Below, piece after piece: positions 1-6,664 of a stretch of DNA of 9,307 nt. The DNA is taken from positions 1-9,307 of the forward strand of contig CACYDO010000311.1 in NCBI GenBank assembly GCA_902773165.1. The letters run 5' to 3'. The stretch is from an uncultured Ruminococcus sp. (GTDB lineage Bacteria > Bacillota > Clostridia > Oscillospirales > Acutalibacteraceae). The notes beneath the pieces are model-generated. The model was not told where the DNA came from and ran no database searches. It saw only the letters and a program-made list of their open reading frames with translations. A program made the translations under genes and the position numbers. How positions within the stretch are numbered: position 1 is the stretch's first letter; every line of letters begins with the position of its first letter.

Positions 1-425
1 AACTTCTGCATGATAAGACCTTCACCGCCGAAAATACCGCCGATCTTCTTGCCGCCTGTGAATGCAAGCTCCATCTGAACGCCGGGTGTGCTTGCAAGAT
101 ATGCCGACTTCTGAGCGATGATCTGGTTTGCGCCAACGTCAAAGGAGATGATGTCGCCGGGGAATGTAGAAGCAAAAGCGATCTCACCGGGGCCTGTCAT
201 TGCTGTATAGGTGTTTCTGAAAATGGACTCGCCAGTGATAGCGCTCTTAGCCATCTTGCCGAGTGCTCCCAGAACGCCCTTTCCGCCGCCGCTGCCAAGA
301 CCAGTCTGCATGGAAATTGTCGGAGTCATCCAGGACATTGCGCCCTTCTGACACTCAACGCTTTCACCCTGGTTGAGCTTACACACGAGTACCGGTAACG
401 GTCTGTTGTGAACTTCGTATTGCAT
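1..425 (-). CDS. AIM24 / TIGR00266 family protein, N-terminal part (cut by window edge)
   Basis: Reading the minus strand from an ATG at 425-423 gives 141 uninterrupted codons to the left edge, so the C-terminal part is missing; the family is usually somewhat over 200 residues. The start MQYEVHNRPLPVLVCKLNQG, the following GAMSWM segment, a glycine-rich stretch (SGGGKGVLGALGKM), then ESIFRNTYTA and GPGEIAFASTFPGDI are hallmarks of the AIM24/TIGR00266 beta-sandwich family. A consensus ribosome binding site (AAGGAGG) lies a few bases upstream of this ATG and fixes the start. The family is widespread in bacteria and related to yeast Aim24, but its biochemical role is not established, so I assign none. 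It is transcribed away from the phosphatase operon, from what looks like its own promoter at 594-622. No signal peptide or membrane segment is visible in the part seen. Confidence 0.9.
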   Translation of the reverse strand, partial: MQYEVHNRPLPVLVCKLNQGESVECQKGAMSWMTPTISMQTGLGSGGGKGVLGALGKMAKSAITGESIFRNTYTAMTGPGEIAFASTFPGDIISFDVGANQIIAQKSAYLASTPGVQMELAFTGGKKIGGIFGGEGLIMQK

Positions 426-593
426 ATAAATGCCTCCTTAAAAATAAAAATATATGGATACGCCGGGTATGCACCCGAAGGCAATTTCATTATAGCGGAA
501 AATTAATCTCTGCGCCGAAAATACCTCCGCAGTGCGGTTTAACAAGTGCTAATGTTCGGAGTATACCTTCCAAATATTATTCACTCATGTAAT

Positions 594-622
594 ATTATAG
601 CATGATTATCGAAAAATGAAAA
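594..622 (-). promoter_or_regulatory. Candidate sigma-A promoter for the AIM24-family gene
   Basis: On the minus strand TTTTCA (622-617, 4 of 6 to the -35 consensus) is followed by exactly 17 bases and a perfect TATAAT (599-594). A TGC directly upstream of the TATAAT makes an extended -10. Transcription would start near 587, leaving a leader of about 160 bases before the ATG at 425. A second TATAAT lies at 494-489 but has no matching -35. Confidence 0.6.
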
Positions 623-735
623 GAGCATTATCATATTTTTAGCAAAATGACAGTAATATTCTCAACAATGTACAAACAAATAGGTCGGTTTGTTGTGCAA
701 ATTGGCAACTAAAAATATACATTGTCCTTTTTTGT

Positions 736-767
736 GGCAAAATATAGAAGTTTTGTATAATTTTGCC
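736..767. repeat. Inverted repeat with 8-base perfect arms
   Basis: GGCAAAAT (736-743) and ATTTTGCC (760-767) are perfect inverted repeats separated by 16 bases. A TATAAT-like hexamer lies inside (756-761) but has no good -35. Neither side has a clean T-tract, so it is not an obvious terminator; it could be an operator or simply AT-rich coincidence. Confidence 0.4.
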
Positions 768-857
768 TCTTTGTACGCTTGTGTTTTATTGATGTGTAGG
801 CGGTTTATACAATAGGGTAACAATTATAAGGGAATTATTTCAATATTTTCGCTTTTG

Positions 858-886
858 TTGACATGGGATTATTCATATGCTACAAT
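858..886 (+). promoter_or_regulatory. Strong sigma-A promoter for the phosphatase-acetyltransferase operon
   Basis: A perfect TTGACA (858-863), a 17-base spacer and TACAAT (881-886, 5 of 6), with TGC just before the -10 forming an extended -10. Transcription should start near 893, about 80 bases before the ATG at 973, which is preceded by a GGAGGGG ribosome binding site at 961-967. Confidence 0.85.
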
Positions 887-972
887 ATAAGTGCAGTTTT
901 GAAAAAAAGATGATGATTTATCAGAAAAATCTATGATCCGGTAATCAGTCTGCCGAAAACGGAGGGGTAGTT

Positions 973-1713
973 ATGATCTATTGTATGTCGGATATTCGCG
1001 GAGATTTTGCGAAATATACTAAAATGCTGAGCAAGCTTCATCTTAAAGGAACAGATACGCTCTATGTTCTCGGCAATGTTATAGACGGTTCGGAAGGAAG
1101 CATGAAGCTCCTTTTTGATATGATGATGAGGGAGAATGTTTTTCCTGTTATCGGTGAGCATGAGTACGCGGCGCTGAAATGCCTATCGTGGCTCGCAAAG
1201 CATTCGGATGAAACCGATCTTTCCGCAATGGATCCCGATACTATGCAGAAAATGCTCGACTGGACGGCGCTGGGCGGTCAGCAGACTATCGCGGAATTCC
1301 GTGAGCTGACAGATGAACAGCGCGAAATGATCGTCGATTATCTCAGCGATTTTTCTCTTTATGAGGAGGTCGAGGCAGAGGGTACGGAATATGTCCTCGT
1401 TCATGCAGGTATCGGAGATTTTTCTCCCGATAAGGATATGGATGAGTACGATATCCACGACTTGATAACGACAAGTCCTGATTATTCCAAAAAGTATTTT
1501 CCCGATAAGGTGCTTGTTACGGGTCATACTCCCACAAGACGTATTTATGAGGAGCTGTATCCCTTAAACGGCAAAACAGCCGATGGCGAGCCTTCACGCT
1601 ACGATAAAGCGTATATAGATAATGGTCATATCGCTGTAAACTGCGGTGTTGATATAGGCGGCAGACTTTGCGCCGTTCGCCTTGGCGATCTTGCCGAGTT
1701 TTATGTTGAGTAA
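973..1713 (+). CDS. PPP-type metallophosphoesterase with degenerate active site
   Basis: A 246-residue protein with the fold and motif order of the small bacterial Ser/Thr protein phosphatase-like (PPP) metallophosphoesterases. An N-terminal SDIRGD (6-11) stands where DxHG is expected; GNVIDGS (34-40) stands where GDxxDRG is expected; GEHE (61-64) stands where GNHE is expected. The later VHAG (143-146, H144) and GHT (184-186, H185) motifs are intact. Thus the motif-1 His is Arg9, the bridging-metal Asp is Asn35, the phosphate-binding Arg is Gly39 and the metal-binding Asn is Glu62, while Asp7, Asp38, His63, His144 and His185 remain. Length is normal and the frame is intact, so this is not simple decay. 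It may be a binding-only pseudophosphatase or have altered metal use. There is no signal peptide, so it is probably cytoplasmic. It is first in an operon with the acetyltransferase 12 bases downstream. Confidence 0.85.
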   Translation: MIYCMSDIRGDFAKYTKMLSKLHLKGTDTLYVLGNVIDGSEGSMKLLFDMMMRENVFPVIGEHEYAALKCLSWLAKHSDETDLSAMDPDTMQKMLDWTALGGQQTIAEFRELTDEQREMIVDYLSDFSLYEEVEAEGTEYVLVHAGIGDFSPDKDMDEYDIHDLITTSPDYSKKYFPDKVLVTGHTPTRRIYEELYPLNGKTADGEPSRYDKAYIDNGHIAVNCGVDIGGRLCAVRLGDLAEFYVE

Positions 1714-1725
1714 AAGGGTGATCTT

Positions 1726-2046
1726 ATGGAGCTTATTTACGAGAATGAACGGATATATTCCATTGATGACAGCGGAAAGATCATTGCCGAAATAACCTTC
1801 CCGAAAAATGATAAGGATCCTTCTCGGAGAACTGCAGTTATTGACCATACGTTCGTTGATGAATCTCTGCGCGGTCAGGGCGCAGCCGGTAAGCTGGTCA
1901 AGGCAGCCGCCGACAAGCTTACGCAGGAAGGCTATGAAATATCCGTTACTTGTTCCTATGCGGCAAGGTGGTTTGAAAAGCATAAGGAGTACAATGTATC
2001 AGTCAATGACGAGCATATAGCCTGCAATGTTAAAGGAAAACACTGA
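1726..2046 (+). CDS. Small GNAT-fold N-acetyltransferase, YjdJ/NATD1-like
   Basis: A 106-residue protein matching the compact GNAT-like family typified by E. coli YjdJ and human NATD1 (Pfam Acetyltransf_CG). Key features are the strand ending in DHTFVDESLRGQGAAGKLV (about residues 40-58), where RGQGAAGKL is the acetyl-CoA pyrophosphate loop (R/Q-x-x-G-x-G/A type), and the downstream CSYAARWFEKHKEY segment. The latter corresponds to the C-x-x-A-x-x-x-x-x-x-H-P/K-E-Y signature of these proteins. These enzymes are about 90-110 residues, so this is full length. The family's substrate is unknown, so none is assigned. It begins 12 bases after the phosphatase stop with an AAAGGG-like ribosome binding site and is probably co-transcribed with it. 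The frame reads cleanly to a TGA. Confidence 0.88.
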   Translation: MELIYENERIYSIDDSGKIIAEITFPKNDKDPSRRTAVIDHTFVDESLRGQGAAGKLVKAAADKLTQEGYEISVTCSYAARWFEKHKEYNVSVNDEHIACNVKGKH

Positions 2047-2048
2047 AT

Positions 2049-2072
2049 ACGGCGGTCTGCGTGGCAGGCCGT
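2049..2072 (+). terminator. Weak terminator-like hairpin after the acetyltransferase gene
   Basis: The hairpin begins two bases past the stop codon. Outer arms ACGGC (2049-2053) and GCCGT (2068-2072) and inner arms CTGC (2057-2060) and GCAG (2064-2067) enclose a GTG loop, with a three-base bulge GGT on the left. The 3' side is T-rich but interrupted (CATTGTTTG), so termination may be inefficient. Confidence 0.5.
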
Positions 2073-2097
2073 CATTGTTTGCGGATCTGCTTATTAT

Positions 2098-2114
2098 TTT
2101 GTCTTTAAGACAAA
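2098..2114. repeat. 17-base palindrome, operator-like
   Basis: TTTGTCTTTAAGACAAA is an odd-length perfect palindrome: 8-base arms around a central T. There is no T-tract after it, so it looks more like a protein-binding site than a terminator. The TTTGT...ACAAA ends recur in the neighbouring inverted repeat at 2121-2143. Confidence 0.5.
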
Positions 2115-2120
2115 TGAGCA

Positions 2121-2143
2121 AATTTGTGTAATATATACAAATT
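2121..2143. repeat. Inverted repeat AATTTGT...ACAAATT, operator-like
   Basis: Perfect 7-base arms AATTTGT (2121-2127) and ACAAATT (2137-2143) are separated by 9 bases. The TTGT/ACAA halves resemble the outer ends of redox-sensing Rex sites, but the internal spacing is one base shorter than the usual 10. The right arm overlaps the weak candidate -35 at 2142-2147. Confidence 0.45.
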
Positions 2144-2169
2144 CAATGTCCACTTTAGTGTGATAAAAT
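2142..2169 (+). promoter_or_regulatory. Weak possible second promoter upstream of hydC
   Basis: TTCAAT (2142-2147) and TAAAAT (2164-2169) are 16 bases apart, with TGA before the -10 forming an extended -10. The -35 matches consensus at only 3 of 6, so this is a tentative upstream start for the hydrogenase operon. Confidence 0.3.
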
Positions 2170-2235
2170 GCGCGTTAGTCAAGATTAACTTGTGATTTTT
2201 ACTTTGGTGATTTAACCAATAATTGATAGTGTATT

Positions 2236-2281
2236 TTATGATATTATTTACAAAAACAAAAAATCGACAAAAAATTAACAA
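2236..2281. promoter_or_regulatory. Two Rex-like 18-mers (tentative)
   Basis: I compared the region with the general clostridial Rex pattern TTGTKAAWWWWTTMACAA. The 18-mer at 2264-2281 (TCGACAAAAAATTAACAA) matches 15 positions, with a perfect right half. The one at 2236-2253 (TTATGATATTATTTACAA) also matches 15. Both lie just upstream of the -35. Rex senses NADH/NAD+ and commonly controls hydrogen and fermentation genes, which fits, but AT-rich DNA produces such matches easily. Confidence 0.3.
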
Positions 2282-2288
2282 TATGCTA

Positions 2289-2317
2289 TTGATTTGCACG
2301 AAATTATGAGTTATAAT
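2289..2317 (+). promoter_or_regulatory. Main sigma-A promoter of the hydrogenase operon
   Basis: TTGATT (2289-2294, 4 of 6), a 17-base spacer and a perfect TATAAT (2312-2317). Transcription would start near 2324, giving a leader of about 30 bases that contains the AGGAGG ribosome binding site (2341-2346) for the ATG at 2355. Confidence 0.8.
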
Positions 2318-2354
2318 AATAAAAATCTATTAGGATTTATAGGAGGTCCCACAA

Positions 2355-2867
2355 ATGGCAGATAAAACAGTTCAACCATTCCGTGAAACCGAAGAACAGA
2401 AGCAAAAGCTTCAGGAAATCATTGAGCGGAATAAGGTTCAGCCGGGAGCGCTGCTTCCGATACTTCATGAAGCTCAGGAGGTTTACGGATACCTTCCGAT
2501 CGAGGTTCAGCAGCGTGTAGCTGACGGACTCGGAATCTCGCTCAGCGAGGTTTACGGCGTTGCTACATTCTATTCGCGTTTCAGCCTTACACCGAAGGGC
2601 AAGCACAGAATCAGCGTCTGTCTTGGTACGGCGTGCTACGTTAAAGGCGCCGACAAGGTTCTCGCAGAAGTCGAGAAAAAGCTTGGTATCAAGAGCGGTG
2701 AGTGCACAGATGACGGTCTTTTTTCGATTGATTCGTGCCGCTGCGTAGGTGCTTGCGGTCTCGCACCGGTCATGATGATTGATGAGGAGGTTTACGGTAA
2801 GCTGACGCCGGCTGAGGTAGACAAGATCCTCGACAAGTACATCAAAGAGGAAGGAGAGAGCAAGTAA
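2355..2867 (+). CDS. hydC: [FeFe] hydrogenase gamma subunit, NuoE/HydC/HndA-like [2Fe-2S] protein
   Basis: A 170-residue thioredoxin-like [2Fe-2S] subunit of the NuoE family. An N-terminal helical domain (about residues 10-70, with LLPILHEAQEVYGYLP and VYGVATFYSRF) precedes the thioredoxin-like fold. Cluster ligands are Cys89 and Cys94 (CLGTAC) and Cys130 and Cys134 (CVGACGLAP), giving the standard C-x4-C-x35-C-x3-C spacing; Cys128 is an extra nearby Cys. It relays electrons between the flavin subunit and the rest of the soluble hydrogenase complex. NuoE also occurs in complex I and formate dehydrogenases, but the adjacent flavin and H-cluster subunits identify this copy. It is the first gene of the operon, with a perfect AGGAGG ribosome binding site. 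The stop is one base from the next ATG (TAA-T-ATG), pointing to translational coupling. Confidence 0.95.
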   Translation: MADKTVQPFRETEEQKQKLQEIIERNKVQPGALLPILHEAQEVYGYLPIEVQQRVADGLGISLSEVYGVATFYSRFSLTPKGKHRISVCLGTACYVKGADKVLAEVEKKLGIKSGECTDDGLFSIDSCRCVGACGLAPVMMIDEEVYGKLTPAEVDKILDKYIKEEGESK

Positions 2868-2868
2868 T

Positions 2869-4761
2869 ATGACAATAGAAGAACTTAATAAAATAAGAGA
2901 CGAGCACCGGGAGCTCGTAATGGTAAGAAAGGTTATCAAAGAGCAGGGCGAGGAGATGGCTAAGCATACAGGCTACCGCAAGCAGGTTCTGGTTTGCGGC
3001 GGTACAGGCTGTACATCTTCCGGCAGTAAGAAGGTTCTCGCTGCACTTGACGAGGCACTTGAGGAAAACGGCATTAAAGACGAGATCCTCGTAGTAAGAA
3101 CAGGCTGCTTTGGTCTGTGCTCACTCGGTCCGATCATGATCGTATACCCCGAAGGCTCTTTCTATTCACAGACAACTCCCGAGGGCGTTAAGCAGATCGT
3201 TAAGGAGCATCTCGTTGAGGGCAACGTCGTTAAGAAGCTTCTCTATCAGGAGACAGTACATGAAGACGGCTCTATCCTCTCGCTTTCCGAGACTCCGTTC
3301 TATAAAAATCAGCTCAGAATCGCTCTGAGAAACTGCGGTGTTATTGACCCTGAGAATATCGAGGAGTACATCGCTCTCGACGGTTATCAGGCTCTTGCAA
3401 AAGCGCTTACAACAATGACTCCCGACGAGGTAGTTCAGGAGGTTCTCGATTCCGGCCTTCGCGGACGCGGCGGCGGCGGATTCCCCACAGGCAGAAAGTG
3501 GATGTTCGCTAAGGCTTCAAAGGGTGACATCAAGTATGTTGCATGTAACGCCGACGAGGGTGACCCGGGTGCGTTCATGGATCGTTCTATCCTTGAAGGC
3601 GATCCCCAGTGCATTATCGAGGCAATGGCTATCGCCGGCTACGCTATCGGTGCTCACCACGGCTTCGTATACGTAAGAGCAGAGTATCCTATCGCTGTAG
3701 AGCGTCTTACGATCGCAATTAAGCAGGCTCGTGAGAGAGGCTTCCTCGGCAAGGATATCTTTGGTTCGGGCTTTGATTTCGATATGGAAATTCGTCTCGG
3801 CGCAGGCGCATTCGTATGCGGCGAGGAAACAGCTCTTATGACATCTATCGAGGGCAACCGCGGCGAGCCTCGTCCGAGACCTCCGTTCCCGGCAGTCAAG
3901 GGCTTGTTTGAGAAACCAACAGTTCTCAACAACGTTGAGACTTATGCAAATATCGCTCAGATCATACTCAAGGGCAGCAAGTGGTACGCTTCTATGGGTA
4001 CAGAAACATCTAAGGGTACTAAGGTGTTCGCTCTCGGCGGTAAGATCAACAACGTTGGTCTTGTTGAGGTTCCCATGGGTACAACTCTGCGCACAATCGT
4101 TGAGGAGATCGGCGGCGGCGTTCCGAACGGCAAGAAGTTCAAGGCTGCTCAGACGGGCGGTCCTTCCGGCGGATGCATTCCTTCCGAATATATTGATACG
4201 CCGATCGACTACGACAGCCTTATTGCTATCGGCTCTATGATGGGCTCAGGCGGAATGATTATCCTCGACGAGGATACATGTATGGTAGATATTGCTAAGT
4301 TCTACCTTGAGTTTACCGTTGACGAGAGCTGCGGTAAATGTACACCGTGCCGTATCGGTACAAGAAAGCTTCTCCAGTATCTTGAGAAGATCACAGACGG
4401 CAAGGGCGAACCGAGTGATCTGGACGATATCGACGATCTTGCAACTCATATGCAGAAGTCGTCGCTCTGCGCACTTGGTCAGACAGCTCCGAACCCGATC
4501 CTTTCTACAATGAAATTCTTTAAGGACGAGTATATCGCTCATATTGAAGACAAGACCTGTCCGGCAGGCGTCTGCAAGTCCCTCATCAGATACGAGATCA
4601 TTCCCGAAAAGTGCAAAGGCTGTACGCTTTGCGCACGCAATTGTCCGGTTAAGGCTATTACCGGTACTGTCAGAAATCCGCATATTATTGATCCCGATAA
4701 GTGCATCAAGTGCGGAGTCTGCATGAGCAATTGTAAATTCGGCGCGATCATTACGAAATAA
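2869..4761 (+). CDS. hydB: [FeFe] hydrogenase beta subunit, NuoF/HydB/HndC-like FMN and NADH-binding protein
   Basis: A 630-residue flavoprotein subunit. Domains in order: an N-terminal thioredoxin-like [2Fe-2S] domain with Cys43, Cys48, Cys80 and Cys84; the NuoF core with the glycine-rich NADH loop GLRGRGGGGFPTG (196-208), the CNADEGDPGAF segment (226-235) and the GAGAFVCGEETAL FMN-site motif (311-323); a SLBB-like region; and a [4Fe-4S] cluster of the NuoF type with Cys488, Cys491, Cys494 and Cys534. The C-terminal two-[4Fe-4S] ferredoxin domain has Cys582/585/588/592 and Cys612/615/618/622. This order matches HydB of trimeric, ferredoxin- and NAD-dependent hydrogenases, in which the thioredoxin-like domain that is a separate HndB in the four-subunit Hnd enzymes is fused. 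It oxidises or reduces NAD(H) and exchanges electrons with HydA. An AAGGAG site at 2851-2856 lies inside the end of hydC. Confidence 0.95.
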   Translation: MTIEELNKIRDEHRELVMVRKVIKEQGEEMAKHTGYRKQVLVCGGTGCTSSGSKKVLAALDEALEENGIKDEILVVRTGCFGLCSLGPIMIVYPEGSFYSQTTPEGVKQIVKEHLVEGNVVKKLLYQETVHEDGSILSLSETPFYKNQLRIALRNCGVIDPENIEEYIALDGYQALAKALTTMTPDEVVQEVLDSGLRGRGGGGFPTGRKWMFAKASKGDIKYVACNADEGDPGAFMDRSILEGDPQCIIEAMAIAGYAIGAHHGFVYVRAEYPIAVERLTIAIKQARERGFLGKDIFGSGFDFDMEIRLGAGAFVCGEETALMTSIEGNRGEPRPRPPFPAVKGLFEKPTVLNNVETYANIAQIILKGSKWYASMGTETSKGTKVFALGGKINNVGLVEVPMGTTLRTIVEEIGGGVPNGKKFKAAQTGGPSGGCIPSEYIDTPIDYDSLIAIGSMMGSGGMIILDEDTCMVDIAKFYLEFTVDESCGKCTPCRIGTRKLLQYLEKITDGKGEPSDLDDIDDLATHMQKSSLCALGQTAPNPILSTMKFFKDEYIAHIEDKTCPAGVCKSLIRYEIIPEKCKGCTLCARNCPVKAITGTVRNPHIIDPDKCIKCGVCMSNCKFGAIITK

Positions 4762-4773
4762 GGAGGGAATAGC

Positions 4774-6543
4774 ATGGAAACTATGGAAACTGTACATCTT
4801 AAGATAAACAATATTCCTGTGGAAGTGCCGAAGGGCTATACAATTCTGCAGGCTGCAAGAAAAGCAAATATAGAGATACCGACGCTGTGCTATCTCAAGG
4901 ATCTCAACTGCATCGGCGCATGCAGTGTCTGTATGGTAGAGGCAAAGATGAACGGCAGACCTATGAGAGGTCTTCTCGCTGCATGCGTATATCCGGCTGA
5001 GGAGGGTCTTGAGGTATTCACCAACACTCCGGCGGTAAGAAAGTCAAGAAAGCTCACATTGGAGCTTCTCCTTGCAAACCACAACAAAAAGTGCCTTTCG
5101 TGTGAAAAAAGCACAAACTGCGAGCTTCAGCGTCTGGCAAGAGAATACGGCTGTGATGAAGAGCACTTTAAGTCAGAGCCTACAAGATACGAGATCGACG
5201 AGCTTTCGCCGTATATCGTTCGTGACAACAACAAGTGTATCCAGTGCATGCGCTGCGTAGCTGCATGTAAGAACGTTCAGACCGTTTCTGTTATCGGCGC
5301 TATTCAGAGAGGCTTCAACGCTCATGTCGGCAGTGCGTTTGATAAGAGCCTTGCAGATTCTCCCTGCGTTGGCTGCGGTCAGTGCGTAGTTAGCTGCCCT
5401 GTTGGCGCACTCAAGGAAAAGAGCCACGAGGACAAGGTTTGGGAAGCTATCGCAGACCCGACAAAGAAGGTTATCTTCTATACAGCTCCTTCGATCAAGG
5501 CTACTCTCGGCGAGAGCTTCGATCTCCCGATCGGAACAAACGTAGAGGGCAAGATGGCAGCTGCTATCAGACGTCTCGGCGAAAATGTAACAGTCTTCAA
5601 CATGGACTTCACAGCAGACCTTACTATCATTGAAGAAGCAAACGAGCTTGTTCAGAGAATCACAACAGGCGGTACGCTCCCGATGTTCACATCATGCTGC
5701 CCCGGTTGGGTCAAGTTCGTAGAGCATTATTATCCTGAGTTTACACCGAACCTTTCTACATGTAAGTCGCCTCAGGCTATGTTCGGTGCTGTTCTGAAGG
5801 GCTACTACGCTCAGAAGAATAATATTGACCCGAAGGATATCTTTGTTGTCAGCGTAATTCCCTGTACTGCAAAGAAGTTTGAGGTTACTCGTGAGCAGCT
5901 CCGTTCCGAGCCGGATTACGACGATGTAGACGTAGCTCTGACAACAAGAGAGCTTGCAAGAATGATCAAGCGCGCAGGTATCAAGCTTCCCGAGCTTGAA
6001 GATGAGGATTATGACGCACCGTTTAACAAGGCAACAGGCGGCGGCGCTATCTTTGGTGCAACAGGCGGCGTTCTCGAAGCAGCTCTGCGTACAGCAGCTC
6101 ATACTCTTGACGGTGACTTCAAGAAGGTTGACTTCGAAGAGGTAAGAGGTCCCGAGCCGATCAGAACTGTTACTTATGAGGTAGCAGGCATTAAGATCAC
6201 GGTTGCAGTTGCTTCCGGTCTTGGAAACGCCAGAAAGATTCTCGAAATGATCAAGTCAGGCGAGCTTGACTGCCAGATGGTAGAGATCATGGCTTGTCCC
6301 GGCGGCTGCATCAATGGCGGCGGTCAGCCGATCCAGAGCGACAGCGTTCTCAATACGGTTGACTACAAGGCTCTTCGTTCTAAGGCTCTTTATGACTACG
6401 ATAAGAATGCAGAATTCAGAAGCAGCCACGAAAGCCCCGTTATCAAGATGGTATATGATGATTTCTTCGGCGAAGCAGGCTCGGAGAAGTCGCATAAGTA
6501 TCTCCATACTCACTATGTTGAGAGAGGACATTACTACAAGTAA
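4774..6543 (+). CDS. hydA: [FeFe] hydrogenase catalytic alpha subunit, HydA/HndD-like
   Basis: A 589-residue catalytic subunit with M3-type domain order. An N-terminal plant-type [2Fe-2S] domain (Cys39, Cys50, Cys53, Cys71) is followed by a His-Cys3 [4Fe-4S] site (His103, Cys107, Cys110, Cys116) and a two-[4Fe-4S] ferredoxin domain (Cys155/158/161/165 and Cys198/201/204/208). The H-cluster domain has L1 TSCCPGW (306-312; Cys308 is the proton-relay Cys, Cys309 a ligand), L2 IPCTAKKFE (362-370; Cys364) and L3 EIMACPGGCINGGGQP (504-519; Cys508, Cys512). L2 normally begins with Met; here it is Ile362. The C-terminal small-subunit-like region (about 525-585) is present. Length fits HndD/HydA of the trimeric enzymes rather than the longer Thermotoga HydA. 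It makes or consumes H2 in the cytoplasm; the intact proton-relay Cys and L3 Met argue against a sensory HydS-type protein. An AGGAGG site overlaps the hydB stop. A second ATG three codons in (4783) is a less likely start. Confidence 0.96.
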   Translation: METMETVHLKINNIPVEVPKGYTILQAARKANIEIPTLCYLKDLNCIGACSVCMVEAKMNGRPMRGLLAACVYPAEEGLEVFTNTPAVRKSRKLTLELLLANHNKKCLSCEKSTNCELQRLAREYGCDEEHFKSEPTRYEIDELSPYIVRDNNKCIQCMRCVAACKNVQTVSVIGAIQRGFNAHVGSAFDKSLADSPCVGCGQCVVSCPVGALKEKSHEDKVWEAIADPTKKVIFYTAPSIKATLGESFDLPIGTNVEGKMAAAIRRLGENVTVFNMDFTADLTIIEEANELVQRITTGGTLPMFTSCCPGWVKFVEHYYPEFTPNLSTCKSPQAMFGAVLKGYYAQKNNIDPKDIFVVSVIPCTAKKFEVTREQLRSEPDYDDVDVALTTRELARMIKRAGIKLPELEDEDYDAPFNKATGGGAIFGATGGVLEAALRTAAHTLDGDFKKVDFEEVRGPEPIRTVTYEVAGIKITVAVASGLGNARKILEMIKSGELDCQMVEIMACPGGCINGGGQPIQSDSVLNTVDYKALRSKALYDYDKNAEFRSSHESPVIKMVYDDFFGEAGSEKSHKYLHTHYVERGHYYK

Positions 6544-6558
6544 TTTAAAAATAACAGA

Positions 6559-6590
6559 GGTGCGGCGAGGGAAAAATCTTTCGCTGCACC
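6559..6590 (+). terminator. Long hairpin after hydA (no T-tract)
   Basis: GGTGCGGCGAGGGA (6559-6572) pairs with TCTTTCGCTGCACC (6577-6590) over 14 positions, 11 Watson-Crick and three G-U, around an AAAA loop. It starts 15 bases past the hydA stop. Because CAATATAAGC follows rather than a T-tract, it may protect the 3' end of the hydCBA message or mark a processing point rather than terminate by itself. Confidence 0.6.
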
Positions 6591-6664
6591 CAATATAAGC
6601 ATGTCTGACGCAAAAGGTCATTACCTGATGTGAAAGAGCAAAGAGAAAATTATTATTTTTTTTT

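Larger units (their letters stand above)
426..972. other. 547-base divergent intergenic region
   Basis: This AT-rich stretch separates the minus-strand AIM24-family gene from the plus-strand phosphatase operon. I see no credible coding sequence in either direction. It holds a good promoter facing each way (858-886 plus; 594-622 minus). On the AIM24 leader side there are two small hairpins: arms CGGGT/ACCCG at 464-477, and CCGC/GCGG at 527-537. Between the promoters, 623-857 contains inverted repeats at 672-693 and 736-767 whose role is unknown. No tRNA or recognisable riboswitch was found by eye. Confidence 0.7.
2047..2354. other. 308-base AT-rich regulatory gap upstream of the hydrogenase operon
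   Basis: This stretch contains no credible gene; a 64-codon minus-strand frame here has the Ile/Asn/Phe/Lys-rich composition of translated AT-rich noncoding DNA. It contains the hairpin at 2049-2072, two clear palindromes (2098-2114, 2121-2143), a weaker possible promoter (2142-2169), two Rex-like 18-mers (2236-2253, 2264-2281) and the main promoter at 2289-2317, ending in the hydC ribosome binding site. Confidence 0.7.

Noticed and set aside
2105..2299. A 64-codon minus-strand frame in the gap before hydC.
   Set aside because: Its composition (Ile, Asn, Phe, Lys, Leu) is that of translated AT-rich noncoding DNA; it has no convincing ribosome binding site and overlaps operator-like palindromes.
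2337..2939. A 200-codon open frame on the minus strand.
   Set aside because: It is antisense to hydC, which has conserved [2Fe-2S] ligands and a good ribosome binding site. The minus-strand product resembles nothing.
4774..6543. The possibility that HydA is a sensory (HydS-type) hydrogenase.
   Set aside because: The proton-relay Cys of TSCCP and the Met of EIMACPGGC are retained, there is no PAS domain, and it is encoded in an operon with HydB and HydC.
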